Program-made: the position numbers and the translations under genes
Part shown: positions 28,289 through 40,400 of the stretch, piece after piece
Layout of the letters: the number at the start of each line of letters is the position of its first letter
Position numbering within the stretch: position 1 is the first letter of the stretch
Notes under the pieces: generated by a model
What the model was told of the DNA's origin: nothing
The model's input: only the letters and a program-made list of their open reading frames with translations
The model's database searches: none
Assembly: GCA_000818945.1 (NCBI GenBank)
Contig: KN805390.1
Span: forward strand, 110,000-173,999
Length of the DNA: 64,000 bases
Source of the DNA: Schizochytrium sp. CCTCC M209059
Lineage: Eukaryota > Sar > Bigyra > Thraustochytrida > Thraustochytriidae
Direction of reading: 5' to 3'

Positions 28289-30409
28289 ATGGGCATTTCT
28301 GGGCTTCTTCGCGCGCTCAAAACAATCATGGAAAGAAAACATCTTCAAGATCTATCGGGTCAATCGGCGGCGGTGGACGCCCTTGGTTGGCTGCATCGCG
28401 GCACGTACTGCTGCAGCACTGAGATCTGCGTCAATGCAGACTGGAGCAAGTGCATTTCATATTGCATGAAGCGTGTGGAGATGTTGCGCCACTTTGGAGT
28501 CAAACCCATCATGGTCTTTGACGGAGATAACCTTCCCATGAAGAAGGATACAGAGAAGGCGCGTCAGCAAAGTCGTAAAGAGGCTCTTGTACGTGGATAC
28601 AAACTGTACCAAGAGGGCCGCGGTGCCGAGGCCCAACAAGAATTTATCAAGGCCGTTGATGTAACGCCAGCCATGATTCGATCACTCATTGATCGCCTCG
28701 AGGCTTCGGGGGTTGACTTTGTTGTTGCCCCTTACGAGGCCGACGCACAGCTGGCCTATTTGCAGCGTCAAGGAAAAGTGGACTTTGTCATAAGTGAAGA
28801 TTCCGACTGCATTGCGTTTGGATGCGACCGCGTTCTCTTCAAGCTCGACAATGAGGGCTTTGGGGATTACTTTGATCGTATGTCGCTAGGCACAAATAAG
28901 CAGCTGGCCATGAAGACATTCACGCATGATATGGTCCTTGACATGTGCATTCTCGCCGGCTGTGACTATCTAGACTCCCTCCCAGGAATGGGCATCGTAA
29001 GAGCGCATAAACTCGTACACCAATACCGCAGAACGGAGCGCATTCTTCGAGGTTTGCGCTTCAATGGTAAAACCTCTGTGCCCAAGGATTACGAAGCACG
29101 CTTCATACGTGCGCGTCTTACCTTTTGCCATCAACTCGTGCATCCGTACACGCCAGGTGTAAAGAATGGCCTCGTTCCTCTGACCGCTGTGGATGCCGAT
29201 GCTGTGGCTAAGCTGCTGCCGCTCGAGGACCGCATTCTCCACTTTGCGGGGCCGCAAATTGATGACACTGTAGCGCATCATATCGCGCGAGGCAAAATCA
29301 ACGCCATCACAAAGATCCCATTTGCCGATGAGCCTGCACCAAGACCGCTTATCAAGGCCATTGAGAGCGCGACTTTGGCGATGCCCTCGAAAGTATCTGC
29401 GCCTGGGCCGATGGACCGCTTTTTGAATCGCTGTGGCCCTCCGCAAGCCCAGCAAATGCGTCCCGGGGAGGTAGTGATATCCAAGCCCTATTCACGACGC
29501 TTGATGGCTGCACGATCCGCACCTGAAAGTATCAACGGAGAAAGCGAACGCAAGAGTCGACACTTTGCAAATTTCATCGAATCCAAGTCTGTCTCCAGTG
29601 GCCAGAGTTTTGCGACGAGTGAAAAAAAATCGAATTCTAGCGACACTTGTACCGCTGCTTCACAAGAAGTGCGACCAGCATTGCGTCAAGTTTCAGTATC
29701 ACGGACGAGCAGCAAACATGCCAACCAAGAGAAAAAGGCTACGTCGACGCCTCCTCGCACGCGTTGCACGGCTGCAGAGAGCACAGTCGTTGACTCGGAC
29801 ACACCAAGCGTGTCGTTTCCGCAGCAACGTGGGTCTTCACCACAAGACGAATGGCACGATGTGGCAGAAGATCTTTCGGCGGATCAAATAAAAGCTGGCA
29901 AGCGTTTCGCATCGCGGAGCATCCTTACGCCCACGATCCCAACCACGACCGCACCTTTTTCTTCTTCTTCTCCTTCTCCTTCTTCTTCTTCTTCTTCTTC
30001 TTCTCCTTCTTCAAGTCAGGAAAATTTCATGCATCAGAAACCAAGCAGTATTGACACTGGCAAGAGAACAAGGGAAGCTAGACACCTGGAGGCACAGACA
30101 TTGCTGGAGGAAAATATTGATCGAAATGCTAGATCAAGCACGCCAGTAGCCAAGCGTGGTGACGAAATCTCGACCAGTCCTGGCATTCTTTCGCTTGGGT
30201 CCGGAATCAAGCCTACGCCTTCAAAACGTCCGCGCATGCTTGTCGGACAAAGACCGTCTTCTGCTTCCTCGGCATTGACCATGGTCGCTTCCCCGTTTGC
30301 AGCACCTGGCGCCAAACTCAAGGGACCAAAGTCACCAAGGACGAGTCCGAATCCCTTCCGTGCATTCACTTTTTCATCAGCCGAGCTGAGACTCGACGCT
30401 TCACCATAG
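28289..30409 (+). CDS. EXO1: Exonuclease 1 (5'-3' DNA exonuclease/flap nuclease)
   Basis: 706 residues, starting MGISGLLRALK as all XPG/FEN superfamily members of this branch do. The N-region has VDALGWLHRGTYCC and MVFDGD. The I-region has VVAPYEADAQLAYL and ISEDSDCIAFGCDRVLFK, which supply the acidic residues binding the two metals. The helix-two-turn-helix follows with ILAGCDYLDSLPGMGIVRAHKLV. These sequences are specific to EXO1 among the family. It resects 5' ends in mismatch repair, recombination and telomere processing. The last 330 residues are disordered, with a long Ser run coded by TCT repeats (29957-30014). The stop overlaps the 3' end of the gene on the other strand by 44 bases. 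Confidence 0.95.
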   Translation: MGISGLLRALKTIMERKHLQDLSGQSAAVDALGWLHRGTYCCSTEICVNADWSKCISYCMKRVEMLRHFGVKPIMVFDGDNLPMKKDTEKARQQSRKEALVRGYKLYQEGRGAEAQQEFIKAVDVTPAMIRSLIDRLEASGVDFVVAPYEADAQLAYLQRQGKVDFVISEDSDCIAFGCDRVLFKLDNEGFGDYFDRMSLGTNKQLAMKTFTHDMVLDMCILAGCDYLDSLPGMGIVRAHKLVHQYRRTERILRGLRFNGKTSVPKDYEARFIRARLTFCHQLVHPYTPGVKNGLVPLTAVDADAVAKLLPLEDRILHFAGPQIDDTVAHHIARGKINAITKIPFADEPAPRPLIKAIESATLAMPSKVSAPGPMDRFLNRCGPPQAQQMRPGEVVISKPYSRRLMAARSAPESINGESERKSRHFANFIESKSVSSGQSFATSEKKSNSSDTCTAASQEVRPALRQVSVSRTSSKHANQEKKATSTPPRTRCTAAESTVVDSDTPSVSFPQQRGSSPQDEWHDVAEDLSADQIKAGKRFASRSILTPTIPTTTAPFSSSSPSPSSSSSSSSPSSSQENFMHQKPSSIDTGKRTREARHLEAQTLLEENIDRNARSSTPVAKRGDEISTSPGILSLGSGIKPTPSKRPRMLVGQRPSSASSALTMVASPFAAPGAKLKGPKSPRTSPNPFRAFTFSSAELRLDASP
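29957..30014. repeat. (TTC/TCT)n microsatellite inside EXO1
   Basis: TTC/TCT units code a serine run with occasional prolines in the EXO1 C-terminal tail. Confidence 0.85.
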
Positions 30410-32441
30410 ATGCATTTTTGTCTGTTTCCTTCTTCCTCTTCCTTGTGCTCGTTTTCATTTCCTGGTTTTTGCTGTTGACTGTTTCCTTCTCATTCAGCTT
30501 TTCAGTTTCCATCTCCTTCTCCGCCTCGATATCCCTGTCCTTCTTGTGGGCACTATCAACCTTGTAAGCAATGATGTTGGCTGCATCCGGGTCCATGGCT
30601 TGCACATCCTTTGCGAGGGTGGTGAAGTCCTTGGTGAGACTCTCCTCCACAGATTTGATCTTGCTCGATTCTTTGCGGCCGGCCACGAGTTCAAAATCAC
30701 TTAAGGGGATGAAATTCGTCACGTATTTGAAGATTTTACGTTCAGTTTTGGCAACTTGCACGTCATCTTTTTCGTCCGCAGCTTTCTCATCAATTTCCAT
30801 GTCTGCACTTGTGGCAGATGCTTCGAGAAGTCCCGCGCTGACTTGACCCTTTCCTGAGTTTGTAGAGAGCTTGCTCGGGCCGCCAGCATTTGCATTCGTC
30901 GCGATATCGCCAACCTCCTCGTTTTCAGGATGAGACTTAGATTTCTTGCTCAACGCAAACTCCTTGCTTTCATCTTCGTCGATGCTCGTGGCAGTAGTGC
31001 TTTGGGTCTTGGCTGCCTCGCTGCTGTCTTTAGGTACATCAGATGCCTTTTCGGGGATCTTTGCATCTTTGCTCGTTGCAGATTCCTTGGTGTTATCATC
31101 CTCGTCGCCCCTGCTCTCGGGCACCTCCTTCTTCGCCGAAGATTTCTTGTCATCTCCACTTTCGACGGCCTCCTGCGCTTGCTCATTCGTTTGAGAATTC
31201 TTTTCTGCATCTTTTTCGGTATCTTTTTCTGCATCTTTTTCAGTATCCTTTTCTGCGTCCTTTTCAGCATCCTTGTGTGCGTTATGGTCTTCTTGGGAAT
31301 TCTCATCATTTGGAGATTTCTTGTCAAGTTGAGGATTTTCGTTCATTTGGACATTCTTTGGAGCATCCTTCGAAGCATTCATTTGCTCTCGCGAATTCGT
31401 TTCTCCTTGCATGTCCTTTTCTCCTTCCATATCCTTTTTTGCATCCTTTTGCATTCGTAACTCTTCGTGTTCGGGATGCTGCAGATTGTGGTCTTTGATG
31501 AAGTCGTGCGAAAAGACCTTTCGAACTTTGCATCGAGACTCCGCACCGAGCGATTCGCCAATGCCAGCCACGATGCAGTCGAGTTGCACGGGAGATTTTG
31601 CCTCCGGATCAATGGATACAACCCTGGCTTCCTCATAGCGTGAAGCGATCCGAAGTTCGATATGATCACCCGGCTGAAGCTTCCAGAGCGATTTGTCCTT
31701 GATGATGTGCGTAACAATAGTGGCCTGATTCTTCTTGTTCTTCTCTTCGGCTTCAAGACTTGCCTCGAGTGTCTTGTTCAAATTTTTCAGGGCTTCTTGC
31801 TCCGCCTTTTGCGAAACCTCTTCCCTTCCTTTAGCCCGTTCGTAGCAAGCGCGTGCGAGCTTGAGCGTTTTGGGAAGCGAGCTATCAAGACTTTTCAATG
31901 ACTTTGTTTGGCCCTTCTTCTTTTTGATTTCCTGCTGGAACTTCTTGTAGTTTGAGTCGTCTGGGATGAAATTGAATTTCCTAAAGTCGTCACTGTACGG
32001 TCTCACCCCGAAGAACGACTTAAAAGGATCAAGAAACATGACCAGATACCCTTCCACTTCCGAGTCGCGATTCTGGAGAATAAGTTCGTCTTCAGCGCTC
32101 AGCAACTCTCTGTCGCTAATCATCAAACATGGCCAACGCACATGCTCTTGATCCATGTATCCTCGACTCCAGTACATTCTACTAGTTTCTGTGTGAATCA
32201 CCGCTGGATGCTTAAACATTTTAAAGCCTTCCATCGTGGATGAAGCTTTCTTCTCCGCGTCATCCACATCAGTTGGGTCCGTCTTCGTGTCATCCTTGGA
32301 GCTTTCGTCTTTCTCCAGCGGTGGGTTCTTCGGATTTATGCGCCGATGGATGTCCAGCAGCGTTTCCAAGCCGCTATCGGACTCCGAGTCGGAGTCGTTC
32401 AGGTTTGAGACTCCCGTCTCCGTCTCCTTTGTCGTTGCCAT
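30366..32441 (-). CDS. Highly charged protein, probably nuclear, unknown function
   Basis: 691 residues from the ATG at 32441 (GCCATGGC context); the frame upstream has no ATG. A globular region near residues 75-160 reads MYWSRGYMDQEHVRWPCLMISDREL...EGYLVMFLDPFKSFFGVRPYS, which faintly recalls a PWWP or Tudor-type module. LQPGDHIELRIASRYEEARVVSID near residue 260 looks Tudor-like. Residues 340-560 are extremely rich in Lys, Asp and Glu, with a KDAEKDTE octapeptide in tandem (31205-31275). The basic tail (STRKRKKETDK, KRRVSARLMKK) is a likely nuclear signal. A chromatin or RNA-processing role is only a guess. It converges on EXO1, with coding overlap 30366-30409. Confidence 0.65.
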   Translation of the reverse strand: MATTKETETGVSNLNDSDSESDSGLETLLDIHRRINPKNPPLEKDESSKDDTKTDPTDVDDAEKKASSTMEGFKMFKHPAVIHTETSRMYWSRGYMDQEHVRWPCLMISDRELLSAEDELILQNRDSEVEGYLVMFLDPFKSFFGVRPYSDDFRKFNFIPDDSNYKKFQQEIKKKKGQTKSLKSLDSSLPKTLKLARACYERAKGREEVSQKAEQEALKNLNKTLEASLEAEEKNKKNQATIVTHIIKDKSLWKLQPGDHIELRIASRYEEARVVSIDPEAKSPVQLDCIVAGIGESLGAESRCKVRKVFSHDFIKDHNLQHPEHEELRMQKDAKKDMEGEKDMQGETNSREQMNASKDAPKNVQMNENPQLDKKSPNDENSQEDHNAHKDAEKDAEKDTEKDAEKDTEKDAEKNSQTNEQAQEAVESGDDKKSSAKKEVPESRGDEDDNTKESATSKDAKIPEKASDVPKDSSEAAKTQSTTATSIDEDESKEFALSKKSKSHPENEEVGDIATNANAGGPSKLSTNSGKGQVSAGLLEASATSADMEIDEKAADEKDDVQVAKTERKIFKYVTNFIPLSDFELVAGRKESSKIKSVEESLTKDFTTLAKDVQAMDPDAANIIAYKVDSAHKKDRDIEAEKEMETEKLNEKETVNSKNQEMKTSTRKRKKETDKNASMVKRRVSARLMKK
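31205..31275 (-). repeat. Tandem KDAEKDTE coding repeat
   Basis: About three copies of a 24-base unit encode alternating KDAEKDTE octapeptides in the charged protein. Confidence 0.75.
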
Positions 32442-33149
32442 GGCTTTCCCGTTCTCGCTCGCCGTCGAGGCTGCTTGCGCAGCGGCGGCCGGCGGAGAGT
32501 TACAGCGCAAGGTTCGCCCACTCGCACACGAGCGAGGCGCGATAGAGTTCTGCGGACCCAAGCTCGCGCTCGCCTCGTGACGCTAAGATCGCCTTGAGAT
32601 CGAGATTTGCTTCGTTATGTTTAATATCATGACTCGGATGAATGGGTTGCTGCTCGCCAGGCCTAACCACGGCGCGCTCCACTCTAGGCCTAGGGCCGCC
32701 ACAAGTCGGTTATACGGAGCGCGCAAGTGCGGCATGACTCCATATTGCACTTTGCGCAATTGAAGCTCCTCCGTGCGGTGCGCAAGGCCGTCGCGCTCCT
32801 CTTGCGCTCTCATCACTCTCCATCTTCTTCGTCCCGTTGGCGTCGATCGCCACGGCGACCAGACCTCGCCCGAGCTTTAGGCTAGGATTTCGCGAGGCTT
32901 CCGTTGCAAAGTCACATGGTTTCGCGATTCACTCTTTCTTTTCGCCTCGTTCATTCGTACTTTTTGATGTAAAACGGGCGGGTCGAGGTTTTAAGGACCA
33001 TCAAGGACGCAAAATCGCGGCGGTTGGGCGCCAAGGCAGAGCAAGAAAGCGAGAGCGGCAACAACGACGACAACGAGGACGACGAGGACGAGAAGGGGGA
33101 AGACGACAAGGTCGAGGAGGTAAAAGAAGATCAGCTCGGAAAATCCACG
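32442..33149. other. Divergent promoter region between charged protein and SPC24
   Basis: No gene is seen. The two flanking genes run apart from here. The SPC24 frame stays open upstream to 33024 (acidic, from the GAC/GAG-rich stretch 33060-33115) without an in-frame ATG. Confidence 0.5.
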
Positions 33150-33815
33150 ATGAGCGACGTCGAGGCCAAGGGCGCCGTACCAGGGGGGGAGGAGGAGGAA
33201 GAGGAGGAAACGCAGGAGCAGTGGGCGTCGATGCAGCAGATCCTGGAGGAGGTCTCCGTGCTCGCGCATGAAAAGACCGAGCTGGAAGCCGTAGAAGGTG
33301 CAGGAAAACTTGCCAGAGAGGTAAGGGAAAGGTACGCGCGCGCAAAGGACAATGCCGCAGAGGCGATTCGTAAATGCACGCAGGACGTCACGGACGCGCG
33401 GGAAAAAGCAGAGGCCTTTGCAGCACAGACGCCGACAAGCCCGGAAATCGAGGCGCTGGAGCAAGAGCGCATCGCACTCCTAAAGAGACTAGAGGACGCC
33501 AATGAAGACCAAGACGCTCTCTTGAAGTTAGTGGCTGATCTTGAGGCTAAAGTAGCCAGGACCGAAGAGGAACTCAGGCTTGCTCGTCAGGCAGAGGATA
33601 AGGCCCTGCCCAAAATGATGCATTCTCTCAGCCTGTACTCGACCATTTCCAAGATCAAGTGGGACCTTGAATCGTCGAATCCTCGCAAGGGCGTCTTTCA
33701 GGGTACTGTGGTGAATCCGGATGAGGGCTATGTCAAGGACTTTCGCATCGATGAAAAATCAAAGACGAGTTTTCAGGTTGCCAATCAGCTCTGGGACATT
33801 ATCAACGCAGCATGA
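33150..33815 (+). CDS. SPC24: Kinetochore protein Spc24
   Basis: 221 residues. Residues 20-150 are a heptad-rich coiled coil (ILEEVSVLAHEKTELEAVEG through LVADLEAKVARTEEEL). The last 65 residues form a small globular domain, SLYSTISKIKWDLE...GTVVNPDEGYVKDFRIDEKSKTSFQVANQLWDII. The coiled coil, the SLYxxISxIxWDxE entry and the closing VxNxLWxxI match the Spc24 C-terminal domain. Spc24 pairs with Spc25 at the inner end of the NDC80 complex and links microtubules to the centromere. The start is the first ATG. An acidic upstream open frame could lengthen the protein if translation began earlier. Confidence 0.75.
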   Translation: MSDVEAKGAVPGGEEEEEEETQEQWASMQQILEEVSVLAHEKTELEAVEGAGKLAREVRERYARAKDNAAEAIRKCTQDVTDAREKAEAFAAQTPTSPEIEALEQERIALLKRLEDANEDQDALLKLVADLEAKVARTEEELRLARQAEDKALPKMMHSLSLYSTISKIKWDLESSNPRKGVFQGTVVNPDEGYVKDFRIDEKSKTSFQVANQLWDIINAA

Positions 33816-34453
33816 GTCTCCTTTCGGAGGACTTCTTTTTCCTTTTTCTTTCATGCAATCGATGAGGCAATCCCTACTTCTCTTTTGTTTTCTAATGTAT
33901 CCATGAATTACTCTTCGCCTGACTACTTTCTTTTGCCTTTCGTTAAAGACACCTTGAAAGGAAAGCGGGCAGCTCTCACAAACAAACAAAATGCATCCGT
34001 AAAGCTATACTTTTCTAACCAATCATTACGCTTTGAGATGAAAGCAAGAATGTGCGTTTAACGAGACTTTTCTCTTGCGTTTCCAATTTAAAAAACTCGC
34101 CGTCATGTGCTTGCAGATCCCAGAATGCCCTTTTTCACCTCGCCGTTGCGTGATCATTCATCAACGTCGCGATAGAGTTGCTCCAAATGATGTAAGGAAG
34201 ATGCGCGCGCACCCAGAGCACTAGCTTTCCCTCATATAAAACAACGAGCAAGAAACTATGAAAGAAATATGAAACGCCCGCGGGGGCTTGCAAGAACGAG
34301 CTACAAGCAGACAGAGACGATCCTCATCGTCATGCTCGCAGCTTTCGAAGGAAAAGAAGACAACTACTATATCCACTACACTACATAAAATGATATAGGT
34401 TCGTTGTTCGAAGAAATAGACGATTCCAGTGCTAAGATGGCGATGCGTATGAT
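33816..34453. other. Convergent 3' flanks of SPC24 and MON2
   Basis: No gene is seen; T-rich stretches lie just after the SPC24 stop (33826-33850). The rest is the presumed 3' untranslated region of MON2 on the other strand. Confidence 0.5.
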
Positions 34454-37400
34454 TCAGTTGCGGTCCGACACGAGGCCATTGCTGACAATTTCTAAAATTT
34501 CATAAATGGCCTGTCGAACTTCACGATTGTCCACGAGTACAAAGCGATTCAAAATTGGCAAAAGCAGCAGCAAATGAGCCTTGCTTCCACAACGCTCAAG
34601 CGTGGCGCGGTCAAAACGCTCTAGATACATTGGCGGGACTTCCTTGAACTCGACGTCGCGTAGTTTCTTTAGCATTGCCACGGCGTCGGCTTCCATTCGC
34701 GCCTGGTCTTCGGCCCCTCGTTGTTCACAGGGTTCCTCAAAAAAGGTCACAACAACTTGCTCGACGCCATGCAAAAGCGTCATCAATATTTGCTGCGAGA
34801 GTTCGGAAGAACCCGAAGAACCATACGACGACAATGTCAAGAGGTGATCGAGACACACGCGGCCAATCATCAGACGATCCATGGCGGCGACGCTGGCATT
34901 AGCCTCGCCTTCCGCATGCTTGCTGGCGCCGCTCCACGCGTCCTGCAAAGTACACCCGCTTTGAAGCAGATTGAAGAGCTGTGCCTGGACATCACTCGGG
35001 ACACAAGAAGCTACCACAAGAGGCCGTGCCTCCTCCATGACCGCATCCAGCAACGCGAGTGCCTCCCTTGTCGGAATGTCGACACGCTTGGCAAAGACTT
35101 GGCTTGTGTGGCGGGCTTGGCCTAGCATCAGTGCGTGCAACATATCCAAAAGACTGATCCAGATGTCTTCAACTCGTGACGCTGCCCATCCGCAAGTTGA
35201 CAGAGACCTCAAGCCGAATTTGACGATGGGCTGCAACGACGCAAGGTCCCAGGCAGGTCCATCTTCTGGCACCGCGTTATCAACCTCGCCAGACGCGAGC
35301 GAAAGCACTTCCCGTACGGTGTCTTCAAAGACCAGCGCACGAGCTGCCGAAGGAGCATGACGCTCAAAGTGCAGAACAAAGAGCTCCCTCGATTTGTCCG
35401 CAAACCCTGTCGAGTAGCCATGTCCATCTGAATCTCCACGCGCAAAGGCACGCAGCACATTAAAGACGATGGGCCACATGGCATCCTCCAACGGAGGAAG
35501 GCTTTCTACGAGCCGCATTACAGCGCGCTCTAGACTTGTCAGATGCTTTGAGCGCGCCGCGAAGCACTCCAAGAGACGTTGGATGAGATCAAGAACCGCA
35601 GTCATGACCTCGCGGCTCCGCAGCATGCCAGACCCCGTATTGTTAGAGTACAGATCGCAGATACCGTTCACGAGCTCTGTTGCCACCTCGGCTGTGGCCA
35701 CTCCGCTCAAGCTCGTTGCCGTCTGGTCCCCCGAAGTTGTCGTTGTCTCAGTCCCCGCGCTTCCCTCCCCCCCTTCTCCAGCAGCATGATTCACACGCGC
35801 CGTAATGCCCTCGTACACATCCCACACGAGCGTCCAGAGCTCGTGAACTGGCGTGCCCGTCGGCAGCACAAGCGTTCCATTGGCTATCTTTCCTGCCGAA
35901 GAGGACGAAGAGGACGACGACGAAGCGATGGAGGATCTAGCCGTCGTTGAAGCTGCTGCCTCAGCCGCTGCCAGTTGCGCCGGACTCAGATTATCTACTC
36001 GTACTAGCGCACCATTGATGACTTGCATACCCACGGCAGCATAGCGCGCTTTGGAGCTTCCCGTGACGAGCGCGCCGAGTTCTTGAAGGGAGCGCGCGCA
36101 GGCGACGCCAACTTTTGCAGGCGGATGCTTGATCATGACGCCGCGGATCGTCTCCAAAATAATCTCCCAACTTTTCAGTGACCAATTCGTGCCGCCAGAG
36201 TACTGCACACACGCACGCACCACTCGCGCCGCGCCCTGAATTGCCGTCACAATAGTCTCACGCCATTGCTTCTCGAGGGTATCTAGTGAGTGATGGACTT
36301 GCGCACGCTTCTGGCTTAAACGCCCAAGAACTTCGCCGTGGACCTGATCCGACGAAGCCTGCGAGCCTCTTGCAATAATCTCATTCAATAGCGGGAACAC
36401 GATGCCTAATGTGCACGTTCGCCAAGAGTCCCTGGTCAACTTTTGCGCAGACGCAACGATAATCGAGCACAATGTGCGCACCGCGCAGCTGCGCACCTCT
36501 GGCCGCTGATCGAGACTGAGCACAGCGAGCTGCTCCATGCAGAAAAGAAGCAACGTGTTGCACTCGGCCAGATCCGCCGACGTGTCCCCAGCCTTTTGGG
36601 CAGCTGCTAGTTCTGGACATGCACGCTGTACATGATCGCACATGGTCCATAGCATGGTGATAGACGTCAGACTGATGTTCACGTGAGGCTCCTGCTGTCC
36701 AAAGGCGCAAATGCAGAGCGCCAGCTCTTTCTTATGCTGCAAAGAAAGACCAGGCAAAAAGTCGTCGACAATGAGCTGCACGGATTTAAAGGCAGTCGGC
36801 ACGAGCCTTTCGACATCCGAGCGCTTGTAGTCTGGGACGGAAAAGCTCTCCGCGTCTGTTTTGGCCTTGACCACCCCTGTGACGCGACTGAGCTCCGCAA
36901 TGAGTATGCGCCAGCCGCCACCCAGCAAGTGCCCGCACGTGCCAATGATGCGGCCCATTGCCTGAATCGTGGCTTCTCGCGCATCAATGTGATGAGAGCG
37001 CAAAAGATGGGCAAAGCCTTCGATCATTTCCACTTGCAAACTGCTCGGCGGCGGGTACGAGGTCGGCACCGCCGCCGAGCCGTCTGTTCCCTTGCGCCCA
37101 ATGCTTTTTACAGGTCTTGGAACCGAAGCCTCGCTGGATGCACTTGTACCGAGACCTCGTTGCACGGAAGCTTCGGGGGCAACTGGAGCAAGAAGTCCGC
37201 TCTTGCTACGAGGCGGATACGAGCTTTCAGCACCGTGCTTGGCCTCGCGTGAGCTTCCGCTCGCTTCGTTGCTAGCGTCTTTCAGGGGCGCCTCTCCGTT
37301 CGGTCCTCCTTCGAAGAGCAATGCGCTCGTCACGAGCTCTTCCATCGCATGCACGCCGTACAAGCGCAATTTGGGATCACTCTTGCTAGCTACTGTTGAA

Positions 37401-40400
37401 AGTACATTTTGCGTCATTTCCCAGAGCAGACCGATGCGAAACATGTTGAGTTTCGTGGTCTCCACAAGTTTTTCGATGGCAAATGGCGGGTTCCGGTAGG
37501 TTGCACGTGCAATGAAGCCGTCGATGACGCCCGCATCGGTTCCTAGTGCAGTGCCCATGGCGCTCGGGGGTGTGCTTGATCTCGCAGGCGGAGTGAGCGA
37601 TCGGCCATCGCGGCCCCTCGCACTTGGACTCGAACCGTTCGGAGCTCCGGCCCGCGAGGTTGACAATGATGGTACCGTGGACAAGGACGAGGATCTTGGT
37701 CCTGAGGGCATGCGTGGAGAAGGGATTGTCCCAACCGCCGGGTCATGATGCGCTGAAGGGTGAAAGTCTTTGTGATGTTCCAGAGTAAGGTCAATACCAA
37801 GATCGGGCATGTCGCCTTCGTCATCAGACGCCAGGCCATCCGGGCCATCTTCGCCGTCGTAGGTCACTGATGTCAGAGTAGCAGTGGCGGCATCGGCAAG
37901 GGTGTTTGTAAAGTTCATGACCGTAGACGAAATCCATCCCTCGCTTTCGCCTTGGCGCAGACGTGAAGGCACCACGGTTGGCGTGGAAGAGTCGGCGCGC
38001 TGGTGAGCAGCACCTGATCGCGAAGTTGAGCCGGTCGGGGCTGCTGTGCGCATTGTCTCGGTGTGCGCGAGGACAGTAAAGCTCAGCTGGGTGAGGGCGG
38101 TTTGGATGTGAATGAGTGCGTCTTCGTCCAAATATTTGGTTGAGTTGAAAAGGAAGCGAAGCATCGACTCAACAATTGCCATTTCGTCGTCGACAAGATG
38201 CCACTCTGATTCATTCGACATGGCAGAGGAGGAGCCTCCGGGACCATGACGCACGTCCCCTGGTCTTGGGCCCATGCCTGTGACGTGAACTGTCCCTGAT
38301 GTTGTGAGTTTCTTTTCGATTGCAACGCAAAACATAATGTGGTCGAGCTGCTCGAATGTCTCGAGCACAATATGCCAGGCGGTGCCCAGAATTGAGCCCA
38401 AGCCATGAGCGATGTTGAACAGGGCCTTGAGAGCTTGCAAATGCTTGGGCTCAAGTTCTTTTCCGCTTCGAGAGAGCACAGGCATTTGCTGTGGTACAAT
38501 CGCCGCCGAAGAGTGCCAATTGGGGAGCGAGAAATTGCACAGCGACAGAATGAACGCATTGCGAGCCTCGACAAGGTCCACAATGCCGCAAGTATTGGTC
38601 ATGGACATGTAGGCCTTGAGAATAAACTGCACAACATTCTCATTGTTGCAACTCTGGAGAAGTAACGCCAAAGCGCGCAGCATTGGTTCCCAGCAGATAA
38701 TCATCATTTCACGAACCGTTTCACGCCGCATAGCATCTTCGCGGATCTGATCTCGTACGTCGACAGAATCCACGGGGGGCGATGGCGGCCTCGTCTTCCC
38801 TAGCTCTGGCGTGTTTAAGCGCAGAGTCGGTGACCCAGAGCCGACCGAATCAGCGTCAGCTCCGGCCAAAAACAGCGAGGAAGATTTTTTCGCGAGCAAC
38901 GGGGGCGAGCTCGCACTGTCGCTTCGACGCGAATTGACTTTACCAATATGAACCACGGACGCGACCATGGGCTGAGAACTGCTACCGCTTGCTCCGCTGC
39001 CGCCGCCTCCGCCGGAACCGCCGCCGCTACCGTTATTTCCGCCGCTGAGGATACAGTTCGAGAGCGCCATTCCATCCGCAATGGAGGCAAGGCACTCTGC
39101 AGCCAAAAGGGTGACGAGTGAAACGCTCAGGTTGCTGGGCGGAGCTTCCTCACTAAGAAGGTCGAGACCTTTGGTGGGTCGCGCTGCGATGGCATCGATG
39201 CCTTCTGCGACATTTGGATCCTTGACGACGACACTAACGAGCTTGCAGAGAGCGTCGACGACGCAAATAAAGACGGATCGTGGCGGCTCGCTGTGCGCCG
39301 ATCCGTTCGTGGCTCGCGCTTCGTCTTCCTCTGCGGCAGCCACGGCTGCCATGGCAAACGATGAAGAGTTGGCAACCGCGCTAGAATGCGACGCCTTGGG
39401 AAGATCGTCGATGACTGGCATCATAATTTGCTGCAACTCGCCCAGCAAGTCCTGACGAGATAGTAAAATGTTTAGCGTCTCGAGCGTGAGCACGCGGTGC
39501 CACAACGGTGTCACGTATCGAGGTTTTGCGAGACCCGAGGCGCCAGGGTCATCATCGAGCATATCAAGCAGCGTCTTGAACAGTGTCTTGACGTCTTGCG
39601 CGGGAATGACAGTGCGCAGCTCGCACAAAAGCACGACAACAGTACGGAGCATGCGCACCATGAGCTGCCAATCGCAGCGGCCACCAAAAGCGCGCTCCAA
39701 TACGGGGCAGATTCTCGTCCGAACAAAGTTTGCGTACGGGCCCGCTTCATCGCCAAGGAGAAAGAGCGATGCGTGATTGGATAGAATCGTTTCAAGTAAC
39801 TCGAGCGCCAGACTTCGAGGCATGCGCCGGATTGCACTCGGGGCCCCGAACTGCTGTTGGCGCTGCGGATCACGGGAGGCATCCATGTCGGGAAGGCTTC
39901 CGTGCCCACCGCTGTTCGAAGCCAGATGGGCCCCTGCGGCTCCGATGGCCTCGCTTCCACTCATTGGCCCTGCGGATCCAGATCGCCCAGAAGTCCCTGT
40001 GCGAAAGAAAGGCGATATGCGTCCTGACGCAGACGTTCCCGTAGAGCTACTGCTACTTGTGCTCGAGCCGTACGACGCCATGGATGCGGAGCGAGAAGGA
40101 AGGCTTCCCCCGGCAGCACCGCGCTCGATAATTTGGGTGAGCTCCTCAAGAAGGTGCATGGCACTCACGCTATTCTGCGCGAGGTTGCGAGACTGCAGCG
40201 GCGAAAGCGTCGTTGGATCCTCCTTTGCAGCTTGTTCGACGCGCTCAAAGACGCTTGTCAGAATCTGTGTGAGCGCCGCAGACGCAAGTCCTGGATCTTG
40301 GTCATAAATTGAGCAACACAGACCGACTGTCTCGAGCAGAAGATCCTCTTGAACGGGATGCACTTTGGACATGATAAGCAGCGGCAGCGTCTGCACGACT

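Noticed and set aside
32837..33271. Frame upstream of and overlapping SPC24
   Set aside because: Arg/Gly-rich shadow of SPC24's acidic leader in another frame.
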